Source: a virus. Taken from it: 30,545 nucleotides of DNA. The stretch lies in IMG/VR virus record IMGVR_UViG_3300020472_000115, positions 1 to 30,545 of that record. One strand, given 5' to 3'. The notes under the pieces are model-generated. The model saw nothing but the letters and a program-made list of their open reading frames with translations, was not told the DNA's origin and ran no database searches. Position numbers and translations under genes: made by a program. Shown here in pieces: positions 1 through 4,236 of the stretch. Each line of letters begins with the position of its first letter. The first letter of the stretch is position 1.

Positions 1-24
1 AAACAACATCCACCCCTAATACAC

Positions 25-225
25 ATGGAAAATAATAAACTAAGTGACAACGAAAACTTATATTTAAAGAGCATAAGTGAGCAAATGAAAGAACATCAAA
101 AGAGTCATTATTTGCTTGACAAACACTTAACTAATCTAGAGAAATTAGGTGCTGAATTGTTACCTAAACTCGATGAAATTAATGCTCAGTTACAGTACAT
201 TAGTTCCAAATCTTCAACCTATTAA
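25..225 (+). CDS. Small coiled-coil protein, unknown function
   Basis: A 66-residue highly charged protein. Most of it, from about residue 8 to 60, reads as amphipathic helix with regularly spaced Leu/Ile (for example LTNLEKLGAELLPKLDEI), so a short coiled coil is likely. There is no signal peptide or membrane segment. The ATG at 25 is the only reasonable start, and no clear Shine-Dalgarno is visible, as for most genes here. The stop TAA (223-225) directly abuts the ATG of the next gene, implying co-translation. I do not recognise a family. It could be an accessory or host-directed protein; that is a guess from size only. Confidence 0.7.
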   Translation: MENNKLSDNENLYLKSISEQMKEHQKSHYLLDKHLTNLEKLGAELLPKLDEINAQLQYISSKSSTY

Positions 226-444
226 ATGATCATGAACAACAACAAATTAACCGTTACAGATGCACAGTTACTAACGAAAGATTTGATTGAATTTGTATCA
301 TCTCGATCAGAAGAATTAGACTGGTTATGTGATGGTTACGTATACTCACTAAATGATAAAGAAGTAGAAGAATTACGTGAGTATATTGATAGTAAATCAG
401 AGGTAAATTGCATGGAAACGTTTATACCTGGCTTCCATGATTAA
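226..444 (+). CDS. Small acidic protein, unknown function
   Basis: A 72-residue acidic protein beginning immediately after the stop of the gene at 25-225; an alternative in-frame ATG lies at 232. The middle (DLIEFVSSRSEELDWLCDGY, about residues 19-38) and the segment LNDKEVEELREYIDSK (about 42-57) look like two helices joined by a short turn. No membrane segment or catalytic motif is visible, and I do not recognise a family. Zero spacing to its neighbour suggests a two-gene unit. It is followed by 394 bp of non-coding DNA. Confidence 0.7.
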   Translation: MIMNNNKLTVTDAQLLTKDLIEFVSSRSEELDWLCDGYVYSLNDKEVEELREYIDSKSEVNCMETFIPGFHD

Positions 445-510
445 CTCTATCACATTATTACTTAATTCACTCTAATTACTCACACTATGTTATACACAGG
501 TAATGCACAG

Positions 511-544
511 TTTTCCACAGTTAATGGACTCAATCTGTGGAAAA
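511..544. repeat. Perfect 10-bp inverted repeat with 14-nt spacer
   Basis: TTTTCCACAG at 511-520 is mirrored by CTGTGGAAAA at 535-544, with a 14-base spacer. Each arm contains a complete DnaA-box-like nonamer, so the repeat may simply be two convergent boxes. As RNA it could form a hairpin, but no T-run follows, so a terminator is unlikely. Confidence 0.75.
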
Positions 545-572
545 GTATATTAAATGCCTTTCAAAATGCTCT

Positions 573-580
573 TATAAATA
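573..580 (+). promoter_or_regulatory. T4-late-promoter-like TATAAATA
   Basis: An exact match to the T4 late promoter core TATAAATA in AT-rich DNA. No gene starts within 250 bases downstream, the next being at 839, so a transcript would have a long leader through the iteron-like repeats. It may be a chance AT-rich match. Confidence 0.3.
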
Positions 581-626
581 TACCCCTGCTTTCTATTCTT
601 TTCCACAAGGGTGTTAATAAAGGGGG

Positions 627-677
627 TGTAATTAGTGGAATAAATGTTAGTAATGGCAATGTAATCTGTGGAATAAA
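627..677. repeat. Two 18-bp near-identical direct repeats (iteron-like)
   Basis: TGTAATTAGTGGAATAAA at 627-644 and TGTAATCTGTGGAATAAA at 660-677 agree at 16 of 18 positions, with a 33-bp period. Both contain a GTGGAATA core related to the inverse complement of the neighbouring DnaA-box-like sites. Tandem sites of this kind are typical protein-binding repeats (iterons or operators). Confidence 0.65.
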
Positions 678-697
678 GGTGATATCTTGTAGTGATC

Positions 698-727
698 TAA
701 GCGAGCATTATAACACAATCTCGCTTA
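698..727. repeat. 8-bp inverted repeat around a leftward -10 box
   Basis: TAAGCGAG at 698-705 is matched by CTCGCTTA at 720-727, spacer 14 bases. The arms straddle the minus-strand -10 hexamer (707-712), the geometry expected of an operator for a dimeric repressor. A hairpin role in RNA cannot be excluded. Confidence 0.5.
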
Positions 728-736
728 TATTGTCAA
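707..736 (-). promoter_or_regulatory. Leftward sigma70-type promoter
   Basis: On the minus strand the sequence reads TTGACA (complement of 731-736), an 18-base spacer, then TATAAT (complement of 707-712), preceded by TGT as in an extended -10. Both hexamers are perfect. Transcription would run leftward into the non-coding region with no recognisable minus-strand ORF, so an antisense or non-coding RNA is the implied product. Confidence 0.6.
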
Positions 737-773
737 CCCCCCCGTTAATACTGTGTGGGGAACAATATAAAAC

Positions 774-802
774 TTGACATATACTTTATTTCATGGTATT
801 AT
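774..802 (+). promoter_or_regulatory. Rightward sigma70-type promoter for the 839 gene
   Basis: TTGACA at 774-779, a 17-base spacer, and TATTAT at 797-802 with a TGG extended -10 element. One mismatch to consensus. It lies 37 bases before the ATG at 839 and is probably its promoter. Early cyanophage promoters are expected to resemble host sigma70 promoters. Confidence 0.65.
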
Positions 803-838
803 AGCCTCATAAAGTTACTCCAATCAAACTCTAATCAC

Positions 839-1012
839 ATGGCAGTTTCTAACACTTACCGTACAACAGAAAGGTATAGAATAACGCTAGAAGTTTGTGT
901 GGAAGATGACTTTAATCCGCAACAAATTGACTGGCGTAAAGTCTTAGATTTGCAGGAGAATGAGTCAGTCAATAGTTACACTGAAGCACTAAGTATTCCT
1001 GACCGTTATTAA
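839..1012 (+). CDS. Conserved small cyanophage protein, unknown function
   Basis: A 57-residue soluble protein starting MAVSNTYRTTERYRITLEV. I recall similar small proteins in other cyanomyoviruses, where they are hypothetical. The N-terminal half reads as beta strand (RYRITLEVCVEDDF), followed by a short polar helix. The ATG at 839 is chosen because the frame can be extended upstream only through the promoter at 774-802, and because the N-terminus then matches my memory of homologues. No Shine-Dalgarno is evident. The strong sigma70-like promoter just upstream suggests early expression. No function can be assigned. Confidence 0.8.
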   Translation: MAVSNTYRTTERYRITLEVCVEDDFNPQQIDWRKVLDLQENESVNSYTEALSIPDRY

Positions 1013-1079
1013 CACTTAAGCATGGGAATGTGTTTGCCCTAAAGTTACACAAATTGAACACCTAATTACGTGCCTTATT

Positions 1080-1184
1080 ATGTCTAAAACCTTTGCAATC
1101 TTCCTTCTTGAAAATGCAAACAATGGTAATGAAATCCTTGCCGTCTTGGATGATATCAGCGAGGTGCAAACTACAGTCCTATAA
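1080..1184 (+). CDS. Possible micro-gene, 34 residues
   Basis: An ATG-started ORF translating to MSKTFAIFLLENANNGNEIL and 14 more residues (AVLDDISEVQTTVL). The composition is protein-like, with a hydrophobic strand (FAIFLL), a polar turn and a helix. It fills part of an otherwise empty 380-bp gap and sits downstream of the promoter at 774-802, possibly as a second gene of that unit. There is no recognisable family or strong ribosome binding site. Random occurrence cannot be ruled out at this length. Confidence 0.45.
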   Translation: MSKTFAIFLLENANNGNEILAVLDDISEVQTTVL

Positions 1185-1193
1185 GTAACAACA

Positions 1194-1267
1194 ACTGTGC
1201 AGGGGGGTTATTGACACTTCCCTGCATTTATGTTATAATGATAAGTAACACATAGTGGCTGCACAGT
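1194..1267. repeat. Nested inverted repeats around a promoter
   Basis: ACTGTGCA (1194-1201) and TGCACAGT (1260-1267) form an 8-bp inverted repeat enclosing the whole promoter. TGCAGGG (1198-1204) and CCCTGCA (1220-1226) form a 7-bp inverted repeat straddling the -35 box. The two pairs share bases at 1198-1201, so they could form alternative, mutually exclusive pairings or overlapping operators. Confidence 0.5.
1211..1239 (+). promoter_or_regulatory. Perfect sigma70 consensus promoter
   Basis: TTGACA at 1211-1216, a 17-base spacer and TATAAT at 1234-1239, preceded by TGT (extended -10). This is a full consensus match. It reads toward the desaturase gene, about 215 bases before the preferred ATG, so the transcript would have a long leader carrying the GC-rich repeats. 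Confidence 0.75.
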
Positions 1268-1328
1268 TTATGATAGTCTGATTATACGTATTAGCAGTCT
1301 TATGTTTATGCGTGTTGACAGTTATTAG

Positions 1329-1365
1329 GGCGCGTTGTTAATGTTGGGCGGCGGCGCGTTGTTAA
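1329..1365. repeat. GC-rich 13-bp direct repeat
   Basis: GGCGCGTTGTTAA occurs at 1329-1341 and again at 1353-1365, period 24 bp. Between and into the second copy runs GGGCGGCGGCGCG (1346-1358), markedly GC-rich against the surrounding AT-rich DNA. The repeat is exact. A binding site or leader element for the downstream gene is inferred from position only. Confidence 0.65.
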
Positions 1366-1407
1366 AAAGCTGAAAGTCCCTAACCTACAGAGGTGACAAA
1401 TCGAGAG

Positions 1408-1414
1408 CTAAATA
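1408..1414 (+). promoter_or_regulatory. Late-promoter-like CTAAATA before the desaturase
   Basis: CTAAATA lies 38 bases upstream of ATG 1453. The same motif precedes 2536, 4048 and gp8, and resembles the T4 late core TATAAATA. If it is real, the GTG at 1393 cannot be the start on the late transcript, which supports the ATG at 1453. Confidence 0.4.
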
Positions 1415-1452
1415 TAAAAAACGGCCAGAAAAAAAATATCCCCCAAGGTTTT

Positions 1453-2229
1453 ATGAAATTAGAATGGCCCACAATTAGTTTCTTTTTAGTTGTACATCTC
1501 TTAGGATTGGCAGCACTTCAACAATGGAGTTGGGGTGCATTTTTTGTATGGTTCTTTTTGTCATGGTTAACGGGTTGTCTTGGGTTGACATTAGGATATC
1601 ATCGCCTACTATCACATAAGTCATTTGAAGTACCTAAGTGGTTGGAGAGAGTATTTGCTACGTGTGGCGCATTAAGTGCTGAGTACGGTCCAATACAGTG
1701 GGTAGGGTTACATAGACAGCATCATAAGTATTCGGATGAAGCACTCGACCCACATAATATCAATAGAGGGTTTTGGTGGGCTCACATAGGATGGATGTTA
1801 TTCAGAGTACCAGGCGAGAAGAGATCAAAGAGGTATGCAGAAGACCTAGGAAGAGATCCTTATTACAGATTCTTAGATAAGTGGTTTCTACTCTTACAGG
1901 CCCCTCTCGGAATATTATTGTATAGTCTCGGAGGATGGCACTGGGTACTATGGGGTATACCTCTCAGAATTGTATCAGTATATCATTTAACATGGTGTAT
2001 TAATTCTGTTTGTCATACATGGGGTAAACAACCTTATAAGGGTATAGATGAAGCAAGAAATAATACAGCACTAGGGATTATAGCATTTGGTGAAGGATGG
2101 CATAATAATCACCATGCATATCCTACATCTGCAAAGCAAGGGTTACAGGGTCAATTTGACTTGACATGGTATGTTATACTAATGTTAAAGAAGATGGGTT
2201 TAGCAAGAAACATACGTCTTCCTATATAA
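1453..2229 (+). CDS. desC: Acyl-lipid (delta-9 type) fatty acid desaturase
   Basis: A membrane di-iron desaturase that introduces a double bond into acyl chains of membrane lipids. The three histidine boxes are intact: HRLLSH at residues 50-55, HRQHH at 87-91 and HNNHH at 217-221, numbered from ATG 1453. DPHN (99-102) and NSVCH (184-188) match extra metal-ligand positions known from stearoyl-CoA desaturases. Hydrophobic segments lie at about 8-50 and 142-185. GFWWAHIGWM and FGEGWHNNHH closely match cyanobacterial DesC-type enzymes, so capture from a host is likely, and marine cyanomyoviruses are known to carry such enzymes. An in-frame GTG at 1393 would add 20 polar residues. I prefer 1453 because it has AAGG just upstream and a CTAAATA motif between the two starts. 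It probably adjusts host membrane fluidity or thylakoid lipid during infection. The gene symbol is by family only. Confidence 0.92.
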   Translation: MKLEWPTISFFLVVHLLGLAALQQWSWGAFFVWFFLSWLTGCLGLTLGYHRLLSHKSFEVPKWLERVFATCGALSAEYGPIQWVGLHRQHHKYSDEALDPHNINRGFWWAHIGWMLFRVPGEKRSKRYAEDLGRDPYYRFLDKWFLLLQAPLGILLYSLGGWHWVLWGIPLRIVSVYHLTWCINSVCHTWGKQPYKGIDEARNNTALGIIAFGEGWHNNHHAYPTSAKQGLQGQFDLTWYVILMLKKMGLARNIRLPI

Positions 2230-2246
2230 ATCAGTTTATCTTGGAG

Positions 2247-2486
2247 ATGATGCAAAACATTGAAGACATTACATATCACATTTACTTAAAGGATAAACCA
2301 ATATATTGGAATTTAGATGAAGATGGTTTTGATGAGAAATGGCAGATGTTACATGTAATGATGGATTTATTAGATACAGATTACGAAAAGGAAGATTTAA
2401 CATATACTAAGTTATCAGGTAAGGTAGGATATGGTGGTCCAGGAAAAGTAGTATATACCTCACCTATAGACGAAGATTCTTATTGA
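2247..2486 (+). CDS. Conserved small acidic cyanophage protein
   Basis: A 79-residue acidic protein from ATG 2247; a second ATG follows immediately at 2250. The open frame extends back to 2166 inside the desaturase, but the upstream residues are out-of-frame desaturase sequence, so the internal start is chosen. GGAG at 2243-2246 lies just before it and better suits the second ATG. Features are YHIYLKDKPIYWNLDED near the N-terminus, a helical WQMLHVMMDLL segment and a glycine-rich KVGYGGPGKVVYT tail. I recall similar proteins in other cyanomyoviruses, without assigned function. It follows the desaturase by 17 bases, and TATAAATC at 2225-2232 is a possible weak late promoter. Confidence 0.82.
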   Translation: MMQNIEDITYHIYLKDKPIYWNLDEDGFDEKWQMLHVMMDLLDTDYEKEDLTYTKLSGKVGYGGPGKVVYTSPIDEDSY

Positions 2487-2492
2487 CAGATA

Positions 2493-2499
2493 CTAAATA
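2493..2499 (+). promoter_or_regulatory. Late-promoter-like CTAAATA before 2536
   Basis: CTAAATA in the 49-bp gap between genes, 36 bases before the ATG at 2536. It is the only promoter-like element at the head of the 2536-3993 gene string, which ends at the terminator 4007-4046. Confidence 0.4.
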
Positions 2500-2535
2500 A
2501 ACTGATAAAATGATATTGAAAGCGAGCTAATTTTT

Positions 2536-3333
2536 ATGGCTAAAGGATTTAAAGTTAAAACGGTTGCTCCTAAAACAAAAGCACCCGAATGGGATATTGA
2601 TGCAATCAAACAACGAATGAAGGGGAAGGCAATAGTCTTCTGCTTACCAGGTAGAGGTTGCTCTTATATCTTTCTAAAGAATTTTGTACAATTATGTTTT
2701 GACATGGTACAAAATGGAATGAGTATTCAAATTAGTCAAGACTACTCATCAATGGTTAATTTTGCACGTTGTAAGGTACTTGGTGCAAATGTACTACGAG
2801 GTCCTAATCAGATACCTTGGGATGGTAAACTAACTTATGATTATCAACTTTGGATTGATAGTGATATTGTCTTTGATACGCAGAAGTTCTGGCAATTATG
2901 CGATCTTGCTGTTCCTGCTGAAGCTGTCAAAGAAGATGGCACATTAGATGATGAGCAATGTAAAGGTGTTGTAGGTGGTTGGTATGCTACTGAAGATGGT
3001 TCTACTACTTCTGTTGCACACTGGTTAGAAGAGGATGATTTCCGTAAGAATGGCGGAGTTATGAATCATGAAACCGTTGAAACCATGTCTAAGCGTAAGA
3101 AACCATTTACGGTTGATTATACTGGGTTTGGTTGGGTAATGATTAAGAATGGTGTATTTGAGAAACTCGAATATCCTTGGTTTGCACCTAAAATGCAACA
3201 ATTTGAATCTGGAGAGGTTCAAGATATGTGTGGAGAGGACGTTTCGTTCTGTTTAGACGCAATGGATGAAGGTTTCGAAATCTGGTGCGATCCTCGTATT
3301 AGAGTAGGCCACGAAAAAACTCGTATTATCTAA
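2536..3333 (+). CDS. Glycosyltransferase-like protein (GT-A fold)
   Basis: A 265-residue protein that I recall as widespread in T4-like cyanophages. The GT-A pattern is visible. KAIVFCLPGR (31-40) could be the first strand and nucleotide-sugar loop, and WIDSDIVF (106-113) carries a DxD-type metal motif at D108-S109-D110. GGWYATEDG (147-155) and GEDVSFCLDA (233-242) resemble acceptor-side and catalytic acid regions, and RVGHE (256-260) offers a late metal-binding histidine. No signal peptide or membrane helix is seen. The family fit is to small family-2-like nucleotide-sugar transferases. The substrate is unknown; virion protein, host surface or modified DNA bases are all possible. It heads a string of tiny genes, with 3 bases to the next ATG. 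The fold assignment is fairly secure; enzymatic activity is inferred. Confidence 0.75.
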   Translation: MAKGFKVKTVAPKTKAPEWDIDAIKQRMKGKAIVFCLPGRGCSYIFLKNFVQLCFDMVQNGMSIQISQDYSSMVNFARCKVLGANVLRGPNQIPWDGKLTYDYQLWIDSDIVFDTQKFWQLCDLAVPAEAVKEDGTLDDEQCKGVVGGWYATEDGSTTSVAHWLEEDDFRKNGGVMNHETVETMSKRKKPFTVDYTGFGWVMIKNGVFEKLEYPWFAPKMQQFESGEVQDMCGEDVSFCLDAMDEGFEIWCDPRIRVGHEKTRII

Positions 3334-3336
3334 ATC

Positions 3337-3423
3337 ATGTTACTTAATCTTATCGCTATCGGTGTTATTCTTGCTGTTATTTGGTTCGTTGTTGTTTTCA
3401 TGGCGGACCCCAATAAGATGTAA
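3337..3423 (+). CDS. 28-residue membrane microprotein
   Basis: Encodes MLLNLIAIGVILAVIWFVVV followed by FMADPNKM. Residues 2-22 form a single hydrophobic membrane helix with a short polar C-terminal tail. The ORF begins 3 bases after the glycosyltransferase-like gene, and its stop shares one base with the next ATG (TAATG at 3421-3425), the same junction as in the next two pairs. This position makes a real gene likely despite the size. Function is unknown; small phage membrane peptides can act on host membranes or lysis timing, but nothing here shows that. Confidence 0.6.
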   Translation: MLLNLIAIGVILAVIWFVVVFMADPNKM

Positions 3424-3578
3424 TGAGATATTTTAATATCCTTTATAATGGGGAAGTTATTCATAGTAATCTTTCCCATGAACGCTCTCTAGAGGTATTA
3501 CAAGACCTTTCGGAGAAGTATTATAAAGGTGAAGATGATTTTGATGCTAATTTATTAAAAATGGAGGAGGTTACTTAA
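3423..3578 (+). CDS. 51-residue small acidic protein, unknown function
   Basis: Starts at the ATG that overlaps the previous stop by one base and ends in the TAATG overlap with the next gene. The protein begins MRYFNILYNGEVIHSNLSHE. The first part suggests a beta hairpin (YFNILYNGEVIHS), followed by an acidic helix (RSLEVLQDLSEKYYKGEDDF). No membrane helix or known motif is seen. The coupled position within the string supports it as real. Confidence 0.65.
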   Translation: MRYFNILYNGEVIHSNLSHERSLEVLQDLSEKYYKGEDDFDANLLKMEEVT

Positions 3579-3718
3579 TGGCTAAAGCAGTTGCATGGAA
3601 TTCCGATACGTTTATAGAGACAAAACCGAAAAAAACTCGTCAAGGGAATGGGAAGCACACCAAAATAGCGGCGACTTCTCGCAATAAGGCAAAAAAGAAG
3701 TATAGAGGTCAAGGATAA
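3578..3718 (+). CDS. 46-residue basic conserved cyanophage protein
   Basis: Encodes a strongly basic peptide: MAKAVAWNSDTFIETKPKKT at the start and ATSRNKAKKKYRGQG at the end. I recall near-identical small proteins (MAKA-WNSDT, SRNKAKK-YRGQG) in many T4-like cyanophages, always hypothetical. The high Lys/Arg content suggests nucleic-acid binding, but that is inference. GGAGG at 3563-3567 lies upstream of this ATG with 10 bases between, one of the few clear Shine-Dalgarno sites in the window. Both ends sit in TAATG overlaps with neighbours. Confidence 0.8.
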   Translation: MAKAVAWNSDTFIETKPKKTRQGNGKHTKIAATSRNKAKKKYRGQG

Positions 3719-3993
3719 TGTGGAAATTCTTTGAATGGGCATGGTCTCTATCATGGGGTGATGGTATTGCGTTGTTAATTTGTCTTTTTGTTTTTTATTA
3801 TGGTAAAAAGTGGATTGATAGTCGCTTTGGAAGCTTAAATAAACGTCAAAAACGTGAAATGAAGCAAATTGTAGTTGAAGCAATGAACGAATGGACGGCA
3901 AATTGCGAATATTTGACTCTTAAGACCGATGAAGAGGGTCGTTATTACTGCTCAAAGAGCGATTGTGAGGGAGTAAAGTTTAATAACAAGTAA
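3718..3993 (+). CDS. Single-pass membrane protein, 91 residues
   Basis: Begins MWKFFEWAWSLSWGDGIALL. Residues about 15-30 form one hydrophobic helix, preceded by a Trp/Phe-rich interfacial segment and followed by a basic stretch (GSLNKRQKREMKQ), so the C-terminus is predicted to face the cytoplasm. The C-terminal domain contains three cysteines, two in YYCSKSDCEG, which might bind metal or form a disulphide; that is speculative. No family recognised. It is the last gene before the terminator at 4007-4046 and is coupled to the previous gene by TAATG. Confidence 0.75.
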   Translation: MWKFFEWAWSLSWGDGIALLICLFVFYYGKKWIDSRFGSLNKRQKREMKQIVVEAMNEWTANCEYLTLKTDEEGRYYCSKSDCEGVKFNNK

Positions 3994-4006
3994 AATCAAT
4001 AAGTAT

Positions 4007-4046
4007 AGTGTCTAAATACCTAGAAATAGGGGTTTAGGCACTTTTT
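4007..4046 (+). terminator. Strong intrinsic terminator with GAAA loop
   Basis: A 16-position stem (5' arm 4007-4022, 3' arm 4027-4042) with one A-G mismatch and two G-T pairs closes on a GAAA tetraloop at 4023-4026, followed by Ts to 4046. It ends the 2536-3993 gene string. The 5' arm contains CTAAATA (4012-4018), and the 3' arm contains AGG (4036-4038) correctly spaced from the next ATG at 4048, so the same DNA may serve as terminator, promoter and ribosome binding site. Confidence 0.85.
4012..4018 (+). promoter_or_regulatory. Late-promoter-like CTAAATA inside the terminator stem
   Basis: CTAAATA lies in the 5' arm of the hairpin, 29 bases before the ATG at 4048. If used, transcription would restart within or after the hairpin, leaving a very short leader that keeps the AGG ribosome binding site free of the 5' arm. 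Confidence 0.4.
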
Positions 4047-4047
4047 C

Positions 4048-4194
4048 ATGGAAAAACAAATGTTAAGAGAGATCTCCAATGATGATCTCACACCTAAAAA
4101 GAGGGACAAATTAGTTGAAAGTGAACTTTTTGACCCTAAAGAAGACGATGGATTAGACTATGAAGTAGATTCTGTGGTCATCACAGAGTTTTAG
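4048..4194 (+). CDS. 48-residue acidic protein, unknown function
   Basis: Starts directly after the T-run of the terminator. The sequence begins MEKQMLREISNDDLTPKKRD and is rich in Asp/Glu toward the end (FDPKEDDGLDYEVDS). No membrane segment or known motif. AGG at 4036-4038 is a plausible Shine-Dalgarno. Read-through messages would bury it in the hairpin, whereas a transcript started at CTAAATA would expose it. An internal ATG lies at 4060. It is the first gene of the block leading into the baseplate genes. Confidence 0.65.
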   Translation: MEKQMLREISNDDLTPKKRDKLVESELFDPKEDDGLDYEVDSVVITEF

Positions 4195-4206
4195 TTAGTA
4201 AACCTT

Positions 4207-4214
4207 AATAAATA
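4207..4214 (+). promoter_or_regulatory. Late-promoter-like AATAAATA before gp25
   Basis: AATAAATA matches seven of eight bases of the T4 late core TATAAATA and lies 22 bases before the gp25 ATG, in the only gap upstream of the baseplate operon. Late expression of baseplate genes is expected from T4 biology. Confidence 0.5.
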
Positions 4215-4236
4215 ACTTATATTCTAGTACTTTTCA

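Larger units (their letters stand above)
490..607. other. Cluster of DnaA-box-like nonamers
   Basis: Three perfect TTTTCCACA nonamers are present: 511-519 (+), 536-544 (-) and 599-607 (+). TTATACACA at 490-498 (+) matches the E. coli R2-type box. A one-mismatch box, TATTCCACA, is at 667-675 on the minus strand. TTTTCCACA is, as I recall, the DnaA box form described for cyanobacterial oriC. AT-rich DNA lies between the boxes (541-580). The sites are seen directly; binding of host DnaA and any origin function are inference. Confidence 0.5.
445..838. other. 394-bp non-coding control region (origin-like or regulatory)
   Basis: No convincing gene lies between the stop at 444 and the ATG at 839. 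An open frame at 487-777 exists, but its protein looks like translated non-coding DNA and it spans promoters and repeats. The stretch holds four DnaA-box-like nonamers, a 10-bp inverted repeat, two 18-bp direct repeats, a TATAAATA motif, a leftward sigma70-type promoter inside an 8-bp inverted repeat, a C-tract at 737-743 and a rightward sigma70-type promoter. This density of sites in a genome otherwise almost free of gaps argues for a dedicated control or replication role. The individual sites are listed separately. Confidence 0.6.
1185..1452. other. 268-bp non-coding leader upstream of the desaturase
   Basis: No supported gene lies here if the desaturase starts at 1453. The region contains a perfect sigma70 promoter (1211-1239), nested inverted repeats, a 10-bp direct repeat ATAAGTAACA at 1181-1190 and 1241-1250, a second TTGACA at 1315-1320 without a good -10, a GC-rich 13-bp direct repeat and a CTAAATA motif. 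It is the second regulatory concentration in the left end. Confidence 0.55.

Noticed and set aside
487-777. 96-codon open frame on the plus strand
   Set aside because: The translation has no protein-like pattern, and the frame spans the DnaA-box-like sites, direct repeats, the leftward promoter and a C-tract. No ribosome binding site is seen.
445-838. Possible tRNA or CRISPR array in the non-coding region
   Set aside because: No cloverleaf with a T-loop consensus was found on either strand by eye, and the repeats number only two, without regular spacers.
1315-1342. Second TTGACA with a possible -10 at 1337-1342
   Set aside because: The best -10 (GTTAAT) matches only four of six bases with a 16-base spacer, and it overlaps the GC-rich repeat. 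Too weak to call.
1393-1452. GTG start adding 20 residues to the desaturase
   Set aside because: The extra residues are polar and unlike family N-termini. GTG has no spaced Shine-Dalgarno, and a CTAAATA motif lies inside the segment. It is kept as an alternative in the desaturase entry.
2166-2246. Upstream extension of the small acidic gene into the desaturase
   Set aside because: The added residues are an out-of-frame reading of the desaturase C-terminus. The internal ATG at 2247 gives the conserved N-terminus.
3575-3901. 108-codon minus-strand open frame
   Set aside because: It lies opposite three coupled plus-strand genes, and its translation is low-complexity Ser/Leu/Phe typical of antisense frames.
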